7,280 nucleotides of DNA from Actinobacteria bacterium RBG_16_64_13 (GCA_001768675.1 MELN01000019.1:36469-43748), one strand, 5' to 3'; positions 1 through 7,004 are shown, counted from the first letter of the stretch. The notes: a model not told the origin generated them from the letters alone. A program made the numbers and translations.

Positions 1-710
1 CTCGCCAGAGGACCCGCCTCGCAGGCGGCCGGGATGCCACGCAACCCCAGCCGAGCGCTCCACTTGCCCTCATGCATCACCCCGTCCTGGGACAGGCTCT
101 TATTCTCCAGGTGCAGCAGGAGCGGCCTGCCCGTCCCGCGCGCATAGCGGAGCGCCTGCAATAGCAGGTCGGCGTCGGCGACCGGGTTGCCATCGTCTGA
201 ATAGGCGATGACTCCGGCATCGGCCAACTCGCGCATCTCGGCGAGTTCTTCGCCCTTGAGGCCTTTGCTCACGGCGCCCACTTGGCCCACCCGCACGGCG
301 GCCTCCTTGGCCGCCTGCTCGAGCACCCAGGCCGCGACCGGGCCAGAGTCGATCACCGGGTCGGTGTTGGCCATGGCCACCACGGTCACGTATCCCCCCG
401 CGGCAGCCGCCAGCGACCCGGAAGCCAGGTCTTCTTTGTATTCGTAGCCCGGCGTACGCAGATGGGCATGCGGATCGACAAATCCTGGGAACACCCAACA
501 GCCGGATAGACCATCGAGCACTTCCAGGCCGGCCGGCCTCTTCACACCCTCACCCAGCCCGGCGATGGCTCCGTCCTCGACCAGCAGGTCGCCGGCAAGG
601 TCCACCCCATGCTGAGGGTCGAACAGGCGCACGCCTGGAAGCAGGAATCGTTCGGGAGGTAACGCGCGGCAGGCAAGTCTGGGCGCGGAAGGACGCGGAC
701 GTGTGTCCAT
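1..710 (-). CDS. pyrC: Dihydroorotase, N-terminal 236 codons (runs off left edge)
   Basis: Dihydroorotase is the zinc amidohydrolase that closes N-carbamoyl-L-aspartate to dihydroorotate, the third step of de novo pyrimidine synthesis in the cytoplasm. The frame is open from ATG 710-708 to the window edge and holds 236 residues, a bit over half of the roughly 425 usual for this class. Visible type I motifs are: [16 protein letters not shown] at 79-94, with metal-ligand histidines 81 and 83; MANTDPV at 113-119; YSDDGNPV at 170-177, where the metal-site aspartate of class I enzymes lies; H200 in [10 protein letters not shown]; and LGLRGIPA at 221-228. The usual HLREPG reads HLRTPG, which is a variant outside the ligands. 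The start is chosen because an AAAGG Shine-Dalgarno lies 7 nt upstream, embedded in a PyrR-type hairpin. Identification is firm; completeness beyond the edge cannot be seen. Confidence 0.96.
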   Translation of the reverse strand, partial: MDTRPRPSAPRLACRALPPERFLLPGVRLFDPQHGVDLAGDLLVEDGAIAGLGEGVKRPAGLEVLDGLSGCWVFPGFVDPHAHLRTPGYEYKEDLASGSLAAAAGGYVTVVAMANTDPVIDSGPVAAWVLEQAAKEAAVRVGQVGAVSKGLKGEELAEMRELADAGVIAYSDDGNPVADADLLLQALRYARGTGRPLLLHLENKSLSQDGVMHEGKWSARLGLRGIPAACEAGPLA

Positions 711-717
711 CCAATTT

Positions 718-747
718 CCTTTCGGTCTCACTGGACTCGTTTAAAGG
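718..747 (-). promoter_or_regulatory. PyrR-binding RNA hairpin overlapping the pyrC ribosome binding site
   Basis: On the minus strand, CCUUU (747-743) pairs with AAAGG (722-718) as a lower stem. Above it, after an internal loop, GUC pairs with GAC and closes the hexaloop CAGUGA. The core GTCCAGTGAGACCGAAAGG matches the known PyrR-loop pattern (GUCCNGNGAG followed by AAGG) and is identical over 19 nt to the copy before pyrB. The 3' arm AAAGG is also the Shine-Dalgarno sequence, 7 nt from the ATG. PyrR-UMP binding should therefore mask ribosome entry. No terminator can fit between the hairpin and the gene, so transcription attenuation is unlikely. Sequence and pairing are seen directly; the mechanism is inferred from PyrR biology. 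Confidence 0.87.
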
Positions 748-754
748 TCGTCTT

Positions 755-783
755 ATGGTATCGCGGATGGACCGGAGGGTCCA
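755..783 (-). promoter_or_regulatory. Candidate pyrC promoter
   Basis: On the minus strand, TGGACC (783-778) is followed after 17 nt by TACCAT (760-755), a reasonable sigma-70-type pair (4 of 6 matches to TTGACA). A start about 7 nt downstream would give a leader of roughly 38 nt consisting almost entirely of the PyrR hairpin. The candidate pyrB promoter has the same layout: TGGA at -35, 17 nt spacing and GCGATAC around -10. That shared layout supports both calls. No experimental start site is known here. Confidence 0.5.
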
Positions 784-862
784 GGCCAGGGCGACGAGTT
801 GGCCCGGCTGGTACGGGGGGTGCTGGACGCGAAGGGGCTCCTGAATAGGGCCCTGCGGCCGG

Positions 863-889
863 CCCCACGCCGTTGGAGCCGGCACGCGG
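863..889 (-). terminator. GC-rich hairpin after the metallopeptidase gene, possible terminator
   Basis: On the minus strand, 22 nt after the TAG of the metallopeptidase gene, CGUGCCG (886-880) pairs with CGGCGUG (872-866), including two G-U pairs, around a 7-nt loop. Two further C-G pairs lie beyond a G-G mismatch. No U-tract follows, so it is not a canonical intrinsic terminator. It may stabilise the 3' end or act as a weak stop before the pyrC promoter. In such GC-rich sequence the pairing could also be chance. Confidence 0.3.
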
Positions 890-911
890 TCTCCCGCTCC
901 TTACTCTGACT

Positions 912-1628
912 CTATACGATCGGTTCCCCCACCTCGTGGTCGAGCCATGTCGGCAGTGCTTCCCCCGCCTTCCGCAGAACCTTGCGATGGACGCGGCAGT
1001 CGTGGTCCCTATACCCCAGCAACGTCCAGAACCGGGGCGAGTGGTTCATCTCCACCGTGTGGCACAGCTCGTGGAGCAGGACGTAGTCGACCACAGCGGG
1101 CGGGAGGAACAGGAGCCGGGCGTTCAACGAGATGGTCTTGCGGCGCGAGCAACTCCCCCAGCGAGTCCGTTGCTGACGCACCGACACCCGCCCGTACTCC
1201 AGCCGATGTTGGCGCGCAAGTTCTTCGAGCCGAGGGACGAGTGTTCGCTTGGCGGTTCGAACAAGCCACCGGCACAGCGCCTCTTGACAGCCGACAGGGT
1301 CGTCGAGGTCGCCGGTCAACGTCAGGCGTCCCCCCGAACGTTCCCGCACCGTCGCGCCGGCAGCTCCCGGCCGGCCTGGGCGATACTCGACCTCCCATTC
1401 CTCGCCAACGGCCGGCAAAGCTATGGGACCGGGTAGTCGCGGCGGCTCGGCTTCGAGCCTCCGCCGCCTCTCCTCCATACGCGCAGACGCCTTCTCGATC
1501 CAGTCTCGCTTGCCCTCGACCAGTTCGGGGATCCTCCGGCGGTCGAACCGGCGGGGGATCACGACCTCCAGACCGCGGTCCACGTTCATGACCAAGCGCA
1601 CGCGCCGCGCCCGAGCGCTCACACGCAC
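912..1628 (-). CDS. YgjP-like zinc metallopeptidase (DUF45 / PF01863 family)
   Basis: This is a 238-residue predicted cytoplasmic protein with no signal peptide or membrane segment. The family signatures are WGSCS at 157-161 and, after DYVLLHE, the zinc site HELCH at 186-190 with NHSPRFW at 195-201. H186 and H190 are the expected zinc ligands, E187 the general base and H196 the third ligand. The N-terminus (SARARRVRLVMNVDRGLEVV) is typical of the family, followed by an Arg/Glu-rich helix at about 40-62. The physiological substrate of YgjP-like proteins is not well established. The start is GTG at 1628-1626, chosen because GGAG (1638-1635) lies 6 nt upstream. The frame is open further upstream but shows no ATG, and a second GTG lies two codons inside. 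The start is 58 nt after osmC, so co-transcription is plausible. Confidence 0.9.
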   Translation of the reverse strand: MRVSARARRVRLVMNVDRGLEVVIPRRFDRRRIPELVEGKRDWIEKASARMEERRRRLEAEPPRLPGPIALPAVGEEWEVEYRPGRPGAAGATVRERSGGRLTLTGDLDDPVGCQEALCRWLVRTAKRTLVPRLEELARQHRLEYGRVSVRQQRTRWGSCSRRKTISLNARLLFLPPAVVDYVLLHELCHTVEMNHSPRFWTLLGYRDHDCRVHRKVLRKAGEALPTWLDHEVGEPIV

Positions 1629-1686
1629 TGAGTACTCCGGCGGGCCCGCGCTCCCGTGTCGTCCGATATGGTCGCCCGAGGAGATG

Positions 1687-2109
1687 CTAGCCGACCAGCT
1701 TGGCGCTCATGACTATCTCCGGCACCGCGGCCAGCGCCTTGGACACCGGGCAATTGGCCTTGGCCGCCAGCGCCACTTCTTGGAACTCAGCCACGCCTAT
1801 CCCAGCAACGATCGCCTCGGTGTCGAGCTCGATCTTGGTGATGGTCGGCCCGGCACCCAGGTGGACGGCGGCGGCGGTGTGGATCTGCTCGGGCTTGTAC
1901 CCCTTCTCGGTGAGCAGCGCCGACAGGAACATGGAGAAGCACCCGGCGTGGGCGGCCCCGATGAGCTCTTCCGGGTTCGTGCCCGCCGCCTCCTCGAACC
2001 GCGACGAGAAGGTGTACGGTCCCTCGTAGCGGCCGCTGGCCAATCTCATGGTCCCGCCACCCTCTTTGAGAGTGCCTCGCCACGTTGCTTCGGACTTGCG
2101 TACGGGCAT
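1687..2109 (-). CDS. osmC: OsmC-family peroxiredoxin (organic hydroperoxide detoxification)
   Basis: OsmC/Ohr-family proteins are small cytoplasmic thiol peroxidases that reduce organic hydroperoxides through a two-cysteine centre. This 140-residue protein matches the usual OsmC length. It carries R37 in SSRFEEAAGTNPEELIGAAH, the peroxidatic C57 in HAGCFSMFLS and the resolving C120 in AKANCPVSKAL. The N-terminal TWRGTLKEGGGTM also fits OsmC better than Ohr. ATG 2109-2107 is chosen because a perfect AAGGAGG (2121-2115) lies 5 nt before it. The frame is open to 2220, but that extension has no comparable ribosome site and is unlike the family. It lies 123 nt after nifJ. Protection of an oxygen-sensitive PFOR or its surroundings is a possible but unproven reason for the neighbourhood. 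Confidence 0.95.
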   Translation of the reverse strand: MPVRKSEATWRGTLKEGGGTMRLASGRYEGPYTFSSRFEEAAGTNPEELIGAAHAGCFSMFLSALLTEKGYKPEQIHTAAAVHLGAGPTITKIELDTEAIVAGIGVAEFQEVALAAKANCPVSKALAAVPEIVMSAKLVG

Positions 2110-2175
2110 CGCTACCTCCTTGGTCCTCCAGTTCTCAGAGAGACGATCTCCACCAGCGCGTCTCCACCTTTCAGC

Positions 2176-2201
2176 GATACCCCAACCGCGCGCTTGGTAT
2201 C
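2176..2201 (-). terminator. Hairpin in the nifJ-osmC gap, possible weak terminator
   Basis: On the minus strand, 31 nt after the nifJ stop, GAUACCAA (2201-2194) can pair with UU-(GG)-GGUAUC (2185-2176), giving eight base pairs with a two-base bulge and loop GCGCGCGG. No run of U follows, so efficient intrinsic termination is doubtful. It could be a 3' end stabiliser, or a partial barrier that lets nifJ transcripts read into osmC at lower level. The pairing is visible; the role is inference. Confidence 0.33.
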
Positions 2202-2232
2202 CCTCCCGTTCCACCCCCAAGGCGTCGCTCGT

Positions 2233-5200
2233 CTAGTCTTCCTCCTGCTCCGTACTGCCACCCGCCGGCATGTTCGGTCCGGCGCTGTGGCCGGTGACGT
2301 CCTTGGCGCCCGTGGCAGCCAGAGCCTGCTCGTCGACCACACCAGGCTCGAACGGGACCGCCTCGGTGTAGACCATCTGGGCCTGCTGCTTGAGAATCTC
2401 CCAGCGCGTACACACGTGCTTCTGGGCTTTGTCCCACAGCATCTCCGCAGCCGCGGGATGGGCCTTCTTCAGCATGTTGTAACGGTTCTCGGTGGGCACG
2501 AAATCATCGACGCAAAGAGACATCTCTTTGGAATCGATCTGTAGGGGGTTCTTGCCCCGCACCGCAAGACGGGGGTCGAAACGGTAGCAGATCCAGGAAC
2601 CGGACTGAACGGCCGCCTTCTGGTGATCGTAGCCCTTGCTCATGTCGAAGCCCATGCTGATGCAGTGGCTGTACGCGATGATGAGGCTCGGCCCGTCGTA
2701 GGATTCGGCCTCGACGAACGCCCGCACCGTCTGGGAGTCGCTGTAGCCCATGGCCACCTGGGCCACGTAGATGTTGCCGTAGGTCATGGCGATGGACCCC
2801 AGGTCTTTCTTGCCGATGGCCTTGCCGCCGGCCGCGAACAGGGCCACCGAGCCCATGGGTGTCGCCTTGGAGCACTGGCCGCCCGTGTTGGAGTACATCT
2901 GCGTGTTGAGCACCAACAGGTTTATGTTGCGCTGCGAAGCAAGAACGTGGTCGAGGCCGCCGTAGCCGATGTCGAAGGCCCAGCCGTCTCCACCCACTCC
3001 CCAGACGCTCTTCGTGACCAGGTAGTCGGCGACTCCCTGGAGTTGACCATAGCGATGGTCCAGGCCGTTGGTGGCGGCGCCGTCACCGGCCGGAACTGCG
3101 CCGTTCCTTGCCGTGCCGCCCGCTGCCGCCTGAAGCCTGGTCTTGAGCTCGGCCACTCGCGCGCGCTGGGCAGCGATCTCGGTCTCGTCCTCCTGCTTGG
3201 AAGCGAGTAGAGCCGTCGCCAGATCTTGCCCGATCACCTCGCGGAGCGAAGCCACCAGCTCGCGGGCGAACTCGGCATGCTTGTCCACGGTCAAACGCAG
3301 GCCGTAGCTGAACTCGGCCGCATCCTCGAACAGGGAGTTATTCCACGTGGGCCCGCGCCCGTCCTGGTTTGTCGCGTACGGCGTCGTGGGCAGGTTCCCC
3401 CCGTAGATGCTGGAGCAGCCGGTGGCGTTGCCGATGAGCAGCCGGTCCCCCACCAACTGGGTGAGCAGTTTGAGGTAGGGCGTCTCACCGCAGCCGGCGC
3501 AGGCGCCCGGGTATTCGAACAGGGGCCGCAGCAACTGGCTGCCCTTGACCGTGCTCGTCCGCACCTCGGTACGATCGGGGTCGGGAAGGCCCAGGAAGAA
3601 GCTGTAGTTCTCCCGCTCTTGCTGGCGCAGCGGCGGCTGGAAGGCCATGTTGATGGCTTTTCGCTCCGGATCGGCCTTGTCCCGACCCGGGCAGATGGTC
3701 ACACAGGCTCCGCAGCCCGTGCAGTCCTCGGCCGCCACCTGCACCGTCCATTTCGAGCCTGCGTACTCCTTGCCCCTGGCGTCCACCGACTTGAAGGCCG
3801 GCGGCGCGCCCGCCAGGGTGGCCGCACCGTAGACCTTGGTCCGGATGGTCGCGTGGGGGCAGTGTAGCGAGCATTTGCCGCACTGGATGCAGAGCTCGGG
3901 CTCCCACACAGGGATCTCCAGCGCGATATTGCGCTTCTCCCATTTGGTGGTGTCTAGCGGCCAGACCCCGTCGTCGGGTATCTGACTCACGGCGAGTTGG
4001 TCACCCTCACCGGCCATGATCCAGGCGGTCACCTTCCGGACGAACTCGGGCGCTTCCGGCGGTATCAGTTTCGGCTTGCGCTGCAGGTTGGTCACCGCGG
4101 CCGGCACGTTGACCTGATGCAAGTTGGCGATGGCCTGGTCGACGGCATGGTTGTTCATCTCGACGACCTTGTCGCCCCGTTTGCCATAGGTCTTCTCAAT
4201 GGCGCCCTTGATGGCGGCGAGGGCTTCTTCCGGCGGGATGATGCTGGAGAGATAGAAGAAGCAGGTCTGCATGATGGTGTTGATGCGCCCGCCCATGCCG
4301 GTCTCTTTGGCGACCTCGTACGCGTTGATCGAGTACACCTTCAGCCCCAGTTTGATGATCCACTCCTGCGTCTCGAAGGGGAGCCGGTCCCAGACCTCCT
4401 CGGCCGGGAAGGGGGCGTTGAGAAGGAACGTTCCTCCCGGGATCGCCGCCGCCAGGGTCTTGTACCTCTCTACAAAAGCCCACACGTGGCAGGCGATGAA
4501 GTCGGCCTTGTTCACCAGATAGGCCGAGCGGATCGGTTGCGGCCCGAAGCGCAGGTGGCTGACGGTGAGAACCCCGGCCTTCTTGGAGTCGTACACGAAG
4601 TAGCCCTGCACGTAATCAGGGGTGTCCTCCCCGATGATCTTTATCGAATTCTTGTTGGCTCCCACCGTGCCGTCGCTGCCCAGTCCATAGAACAGCGCCC
4701 GGTAGACGTTCTCCGGCTCCGTCACGAACGCAGGGTCGAATTCGAGGCTCGTATGGGTGACGTCGTCGTGTATCCCTACGGTGAAGTGGTTCTTGGGAGC
4801 GGGCTTCGCCAGTTCGTCGAACACGGCTTTGACCATGGCCGGAGTGAACTCCTTGCTGGAAAGCCCGTAGCGGCCCCCGACCACCTTGACCTTGAGGCCC
4901 GACTCGGCTATCGCGTTCACCACGTCGAGATACAGCGGCTCGCCGGCAGACCCCGGCTCCTTGGTGCGGTCGAGCACCCCCAATCTCTTGACCGTCTTGG
5001 GAAGCGCGGCCACAAAGTGCTCGAGGCTGAAAGGCCGGTACAGCCGGACTTTCAGCACCCCCACCTTCTCGTTTCGAGCCGTCAGGTACTCGACGGTCTC
5101 GTGGGCAGTCTCCGCTCCCGATCCCATCAGCACGATCACGCGTTCCGCGTCAGGCGCTCCGACGTAGTCGAACAAGTGGTAGCTCCGGCCGGTCAGCCCC

Positions 5201-5952
5201 GCCAACCGGTCCATGTACTCCTGCACTATCCCTGGACAGGCCAGGTAGTAGCGGTTGACCGTCTCGCGCCCCTGGAAGTAGACATCGGGGTTCTGGCTGG
5301 TGCCCCGCAGGGTCGGCCTGTCCGGCGTCATCGCCCGCGCCCGCACCGCCAGCACCAACTCTTCGTCGATCATGGCGCGCAGCACGTGGTCGCCCATCAT
5401 CTCGAGCTTCTGCACCTCGTGCGACGTACGGAAGCCGTCGCAGAAATGCATGAACGGGACGCGGGATTTGAGTGTGGCGGCGCTGCCGACCAGTGCCAGG
5501 TCGTGCGCCTCCTGCACCGAGCAGGAGGCCAGCAGCGCGAACCCGGTCTGCCTCACTGCCATGACGTCTTGATGATCTCCAAAGATGCTCAGCGCCTGAG
5601 CTGCCAGGGACCGCGCGGTCACGTGCCAGCACGTGGGCGTCAACTCCCCCGCGATCTTGTACATGGTCGGGATCATGAGGAGAAGCCCCTGGCTGGCCGT
5701 GAAGGTGGTGCTGAGGGAACCGGCCTGCAAAGCCCCGTGAACGGCAGCGGCCGCTCCCCCTTCCGATTGCATCTCCACTACCACCGGCACCGTTCCCCAC
5801 AAGTTCTTCTTGCCCGCGGCGCTCCAGGCGTCGGCATGCTCGGCGATTGGGCTGGAGGGAGTGATCGGGTAGATGGCGATCACCTCGTTCACCTTGTGGG
5901 CAACGTGAGCGATGGCCTCGGTGCCGTCCATCACCGCGGTCTTGGATGCCAT
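2233..5952 (-). CDS. nifJ: Pyruvate:ferredoxin (flavodoxin) oxidoreductase, single chain
   Basis: PFOR oxidatively decarboxylates pyruvate with CoA to acetyl-CoA and CO2, passing two electrons to ferredoxin; it is cytoplasmic, TPP-dependent and typical of anaerobes. The 1239 residues cover the whole homodimeric family architecture. The N-terminal domain has YPITPSSP at 28-35 (T31), E64 and R114, the residues that bind pyruvate/TPP in the Desulfovibrio africanus enzyme. GLGSDGTVGANKNS at 423-436 marks the middle domain. Two ferredoxin-type clusters follow: C688, C691, C694, C698 and C744, C747, C750, C754. The TPP domain holds the proximal cluster ligands C818, C821, C846 and C1097, plus GDG at 988-990 and MYSNTGGQ at 1019-1026 (N1022). 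A Gly/Ala/Asn-rich linker (about 943-965) and a polar tail (about 1198-1239) stand out. ATG 5952-5950 has AAGGGAG 5 nt upstream. Flanking gaps of 123 nt on each side suggest its own transcript. Confidence 0.98.
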   Translation of the reverse strand: MASKTAVMDGTEAIAHVAHKVNEVIAIYPITPSSPIAEHADAWSAAGKKNLWGTVPVVVEMQSEGGAAAAVHGALQAGSLSTTFTASQGLLLMIPTMYKIAGELTPTCWHVTARSLAAQALSIFGDHQDVMAVRQTGFALLASCSVQEAHDLALVGSAATLKSRVPFMHFCDGFRTSHEVQKLEMMGDHVLRAMIDEELVLAVRARAMTPDRPTLRGTSQNPDVYFQGRETVNRYYLACPGIVQEYMDRLAGLTGRSYHLFDYVGAPDAERVIVLMGSGAETAHETVEYLTARNEKVGVLKVRLYRPFSLEHFVAALPKTVKRLGVLDRTKEPGSAGEPLYLDVVNAIAESGLKVKVVGGRYGLSSKEFTPAMVKAVFDELAKPAPKNHFTVGIHDDVTHTSLEFDPAFVTEPENVYRALFYGLGSDGTVGANKNSIKIIGEDTPDYVQGYFVYDSKKAGVLTVSHLRFGPQPIRSAYLVNKADFIACHVWAFVERYKTLAAAIPGGTFLLNAPFPAEEVWDRLPFETQEWIIKLGLKVYSINAYEVAKETGMGGRINTIMQTCFFYLSSIIPPEEALAAIKGAIEKTYGKRGDKVVEMNNHAVDQAIANLHQVNVPAAVTNLQRKPKLIPPEAPEFVRKVTAWIMAGEGDQLAVSQIPDDGVWPLDTTKWEKRNIALEIPVWEPELCIQCGKCSLHCPHATIRTKVYGAATLAGAPPAFKSVDARGKEYAGSKWTVQVAAEDCTGCGACVTICPGRDKADPERKAINMAFQPPLRQQERENYSFFLGLPDPDRTEVRTSTVKGSQLLRPLFEYPGACAGCGETPYLKLLTQLVGDRLLIGNATGCSSIYGGNLPTTPYATNQDGRGPTWNNSLFEDAAEFSYGLRLTVDKHAEFARELVASLREVIGQDLATALLASKQEDETEIAAQRARVAELKTRLQAAAGGTARNGAVPAGDGAATNGLDHRYGQLQGVADYLVTKSVWGVGGDGWAFDIGYGGLDHVLASQRNINLLVLNTQMYSNTGGQCSKATPMGSVALFAAGGKAIGKKDLGSIAMTYGNIYVAQVAMGYSDSQTVRAFVEAESYDGPSLIIAYSHCISMGFDMSKGYDHQKAAVQSGSWICYRFDPRLAVRGKNPLQIDSKEMSLCVDDFVPTENRYNMLKKAHPAAAEMLWDKAQKHVCTRWEILKQQAQMVYTEAVPFEPGVVDEQALAATGAKDVTGHSAGPNMPAGGSTEQEED

Positions 5953-5957
5953 TACGG

Positions 5958-5973
5958 CTCCCTTCGTGAAGGG
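5958..5973 (-). promoter_or_regulatory. nifJ ribosome binding site inside a small hairpin
   Basis: The Shine-Dalgarno AAGGGAG (5964-5958) ends 5 nt before the nifJ ATG. Its AAGGG is the 3' arm of a 5-bp hairpin, CCCUU-CACG-AAGGG (5973-5960 on the minus strand). Ribosome access could therefore be reduced unless the hairpin opens. The pairing is seen directly; whether it matters, or binds any regulator, is unknown. Confidence 0.5.
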
Positions 5974-5997
5974 GGCTGCTTGCCCCGGAAGAATACT

Positions 5998-6011
5998 GGC
6001 GCCGAGGCGCC
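5998..6011 (-). terminator. GC hairpin between pyrB and nifJ, possible intrinsic terminator
   Basis: On the minus strand, 64 nt after the pyrB stop, GGCGC-CUCG-GCGCC forms a 5-bp all-GC stem with a tetraloop, followed by AGUAUUCUU, which is moderately U-rich. This is a weak intrinsic terminator shape and would separate pyrB from nifJ. The stem is short, and the following TATTCT could equally be part of a nifJ -10 element, although no good -35 sits at the right distance. Confidence 0.35.
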
Positions 6012-6075
6012 TCCCCCGTTCATTATCTCCCAGTGTGGCCGGGTCATACCACCCAACGCCGGGAGGGCGCCGTTC

Positions 6076-6996
6076 CTAGGCGGCTGGTTCGTCGTTCAGA
6101 CTCCCCGCCAGGCACTGATACAGGATCGCCATGCGCACGGCTAGTCCCGATTCTACTTGATGCAAGATGAGCGAGCGCTCGTCGTCGGCCAGATCGGCCG
6201 ACAGTTCCACCCCACGGTTTATCGGTCCGGGATGCATGACGCGCTGGCCGGGCTTCACCCGGTATGGCGACAGACCCCAAACCCGGCTGTACTCGCGCAA
6301 CGACGGCACCGGCGGTACCTTGCCCTTGGCCCGCTCGAGCTGCATGCGCAAGAGATAGATAATATCCACGTCGCCCAGGGCGTCCAGGTCATTGTAGATG
6401 GGCACGTCCCAGTACTCGATGCCGGGCGGCATCAGGGTAGGGGGCCCCACTAGGCGCACGTCTATGCCCATCTTGCGGAAGCCGAAGAGGTCGGAACGAG
6501 CCACCCGGCTGCGGAGGACGTCTCCGACGATGGCCACCTTAAGCCCCTCCATCTTGCCGTACACGCGCCGCAGGCTGTAGAGATCGAGCAGGCATTGAGT
6601 GGGATGCTCCCCCGTGCCGTCGCCGGCGTTCACCACCGAGGCGTTGGTGTAGCGGGTCGCCATGCGCGACGCTCCCACCCGGGGGTGGCGCATGACGATG
6701 ATGTCGGGCCGGTAGCTCTCCAAGGTCAGGATGGTGTCTTTGAGGCTCTCCCCCTTGGACACGCTCGACGACGACTCCTTGACGTTGATCACATCGGCCG
6801 AGAGCCGCTTGCCGGCCAGTTCGAACGACGACTGCGTGCGGGTGGATGGCTCCATGAACACATTGACGATGGTCCGCCCGCGCAGAGTGGGAACCTTCTT
6901 GATGGAACGCGACGCGATCTCCAAAAAGCCGTCGCTCAACTGAAAGAGATTGTCGATCTCAGCGGCGGTGAGATCGTCGATAGAGATGAGGTGCAT
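6076..6996 (-). CDS. pyrB: Aspartate carbamoyltransferase catalytic chain
   Basis: ATCase joins carbamoyl phosphate and L-aspartate to N-carbamoyl-L-aspartate, the committed pyrimidine step whose product is the substrate of the dihydroorotase encoded at the other end of this window. The 306-residue length is normal for a catalytic chain. Carbamoyl-phosphate contacts are visible as FMEPSTRTQSSFE at 47-59, the SKGES loop at 80-84 and GDGTGEHPTQ at 125-134. GDVLRSRVARS at 158-168, RMQLER at 217-222 and MHPGPINRGVEL at 254-265 complete the transcarbamoylase signature. The absence of ornithine-type motifs and the presence of RxQxER favour ATCase over OTCase. ATG 6996-6994 is preceded at 7 nt by AGGG, part of a PyrR-type hairpin. 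pyrR lies 205 nt upstream. No pyrI regulatory chain gene follows. Confidence 0.98.
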   Translation of the reverse strand: MHLISIDDLTAAEIDNLFQLSDGFLEIASRSIKKVPTLRGRTIVNVFMEPSTRTQSSFELAGKRLSADVINVKESSSSVSKGESLKDTILTLESYRPDIIVMRHPRVGASRMATRYTNASVVNAGDGTGEHPTQCLLDLYSLRRVYGKMEGLKVAIVGDVLRSRVARSDLFGFRKMGIDVRLVGPPTLMPPGIEYWDVPIYNDLDALGDVDIIYLLRMQLERAKGKVPPVPSLREYSRVWGLSPYRVKPGQRVMHPGPINRGVELSADLADDERSLILHQVESGLAVRMAILYQCLAGSLNDEPAA

Positions 6997-7004
6997 GCCG
7001 GTAC

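Noticed and set aside
550..885. 111-codon minus-strand open frame spanning the pyrC leader
   Set aside because: It overlaps pyrC in another frame and runs across the promoter and PyrR hairpin; composition is Arg/Pro-rich with no domain.
873..1436. 187-codon plus-strand open frame opposite the metallopeptidase gene
   Set aside because: In codon register with the HELCH metallopeptidase, which explains its openness; no motif of its own.
2110..2220. N-terminal 37-codon extension of OsmC
   Set aside because: The perfect AAGGAGG lies 5 nt before the internal ATG at 2109, and the shorter protein has the family's normal length and start.
1423..2544. 373-codon plus-strand open frame crossing osmC and the nifJ 3' end
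   Set aside because: Same-register shadow of osmC and nifJ, and it also covers two intergenic regions and part of the metallopeptidase gene. Low-complexity Arg/Ser composition and no family match.
5998..6011. Tandem GGCGCC hexamers as an operator or direct repeat
   Set aside because: Two copies 2 nt apart are better explained as the arms of one hairpin; no known regulator site was recognised.
3997..6144. 715-codon open frame on the plus strand opposite nifJ
   Set aside because: It is in exact codon register with nifJ, so its stops would need TTA, CTA or TCA codons in nifJ, which are rare in GC-rich genes. Its translation has no recognisable domain, whereas the minus-strand protein is a perfect PFOR.
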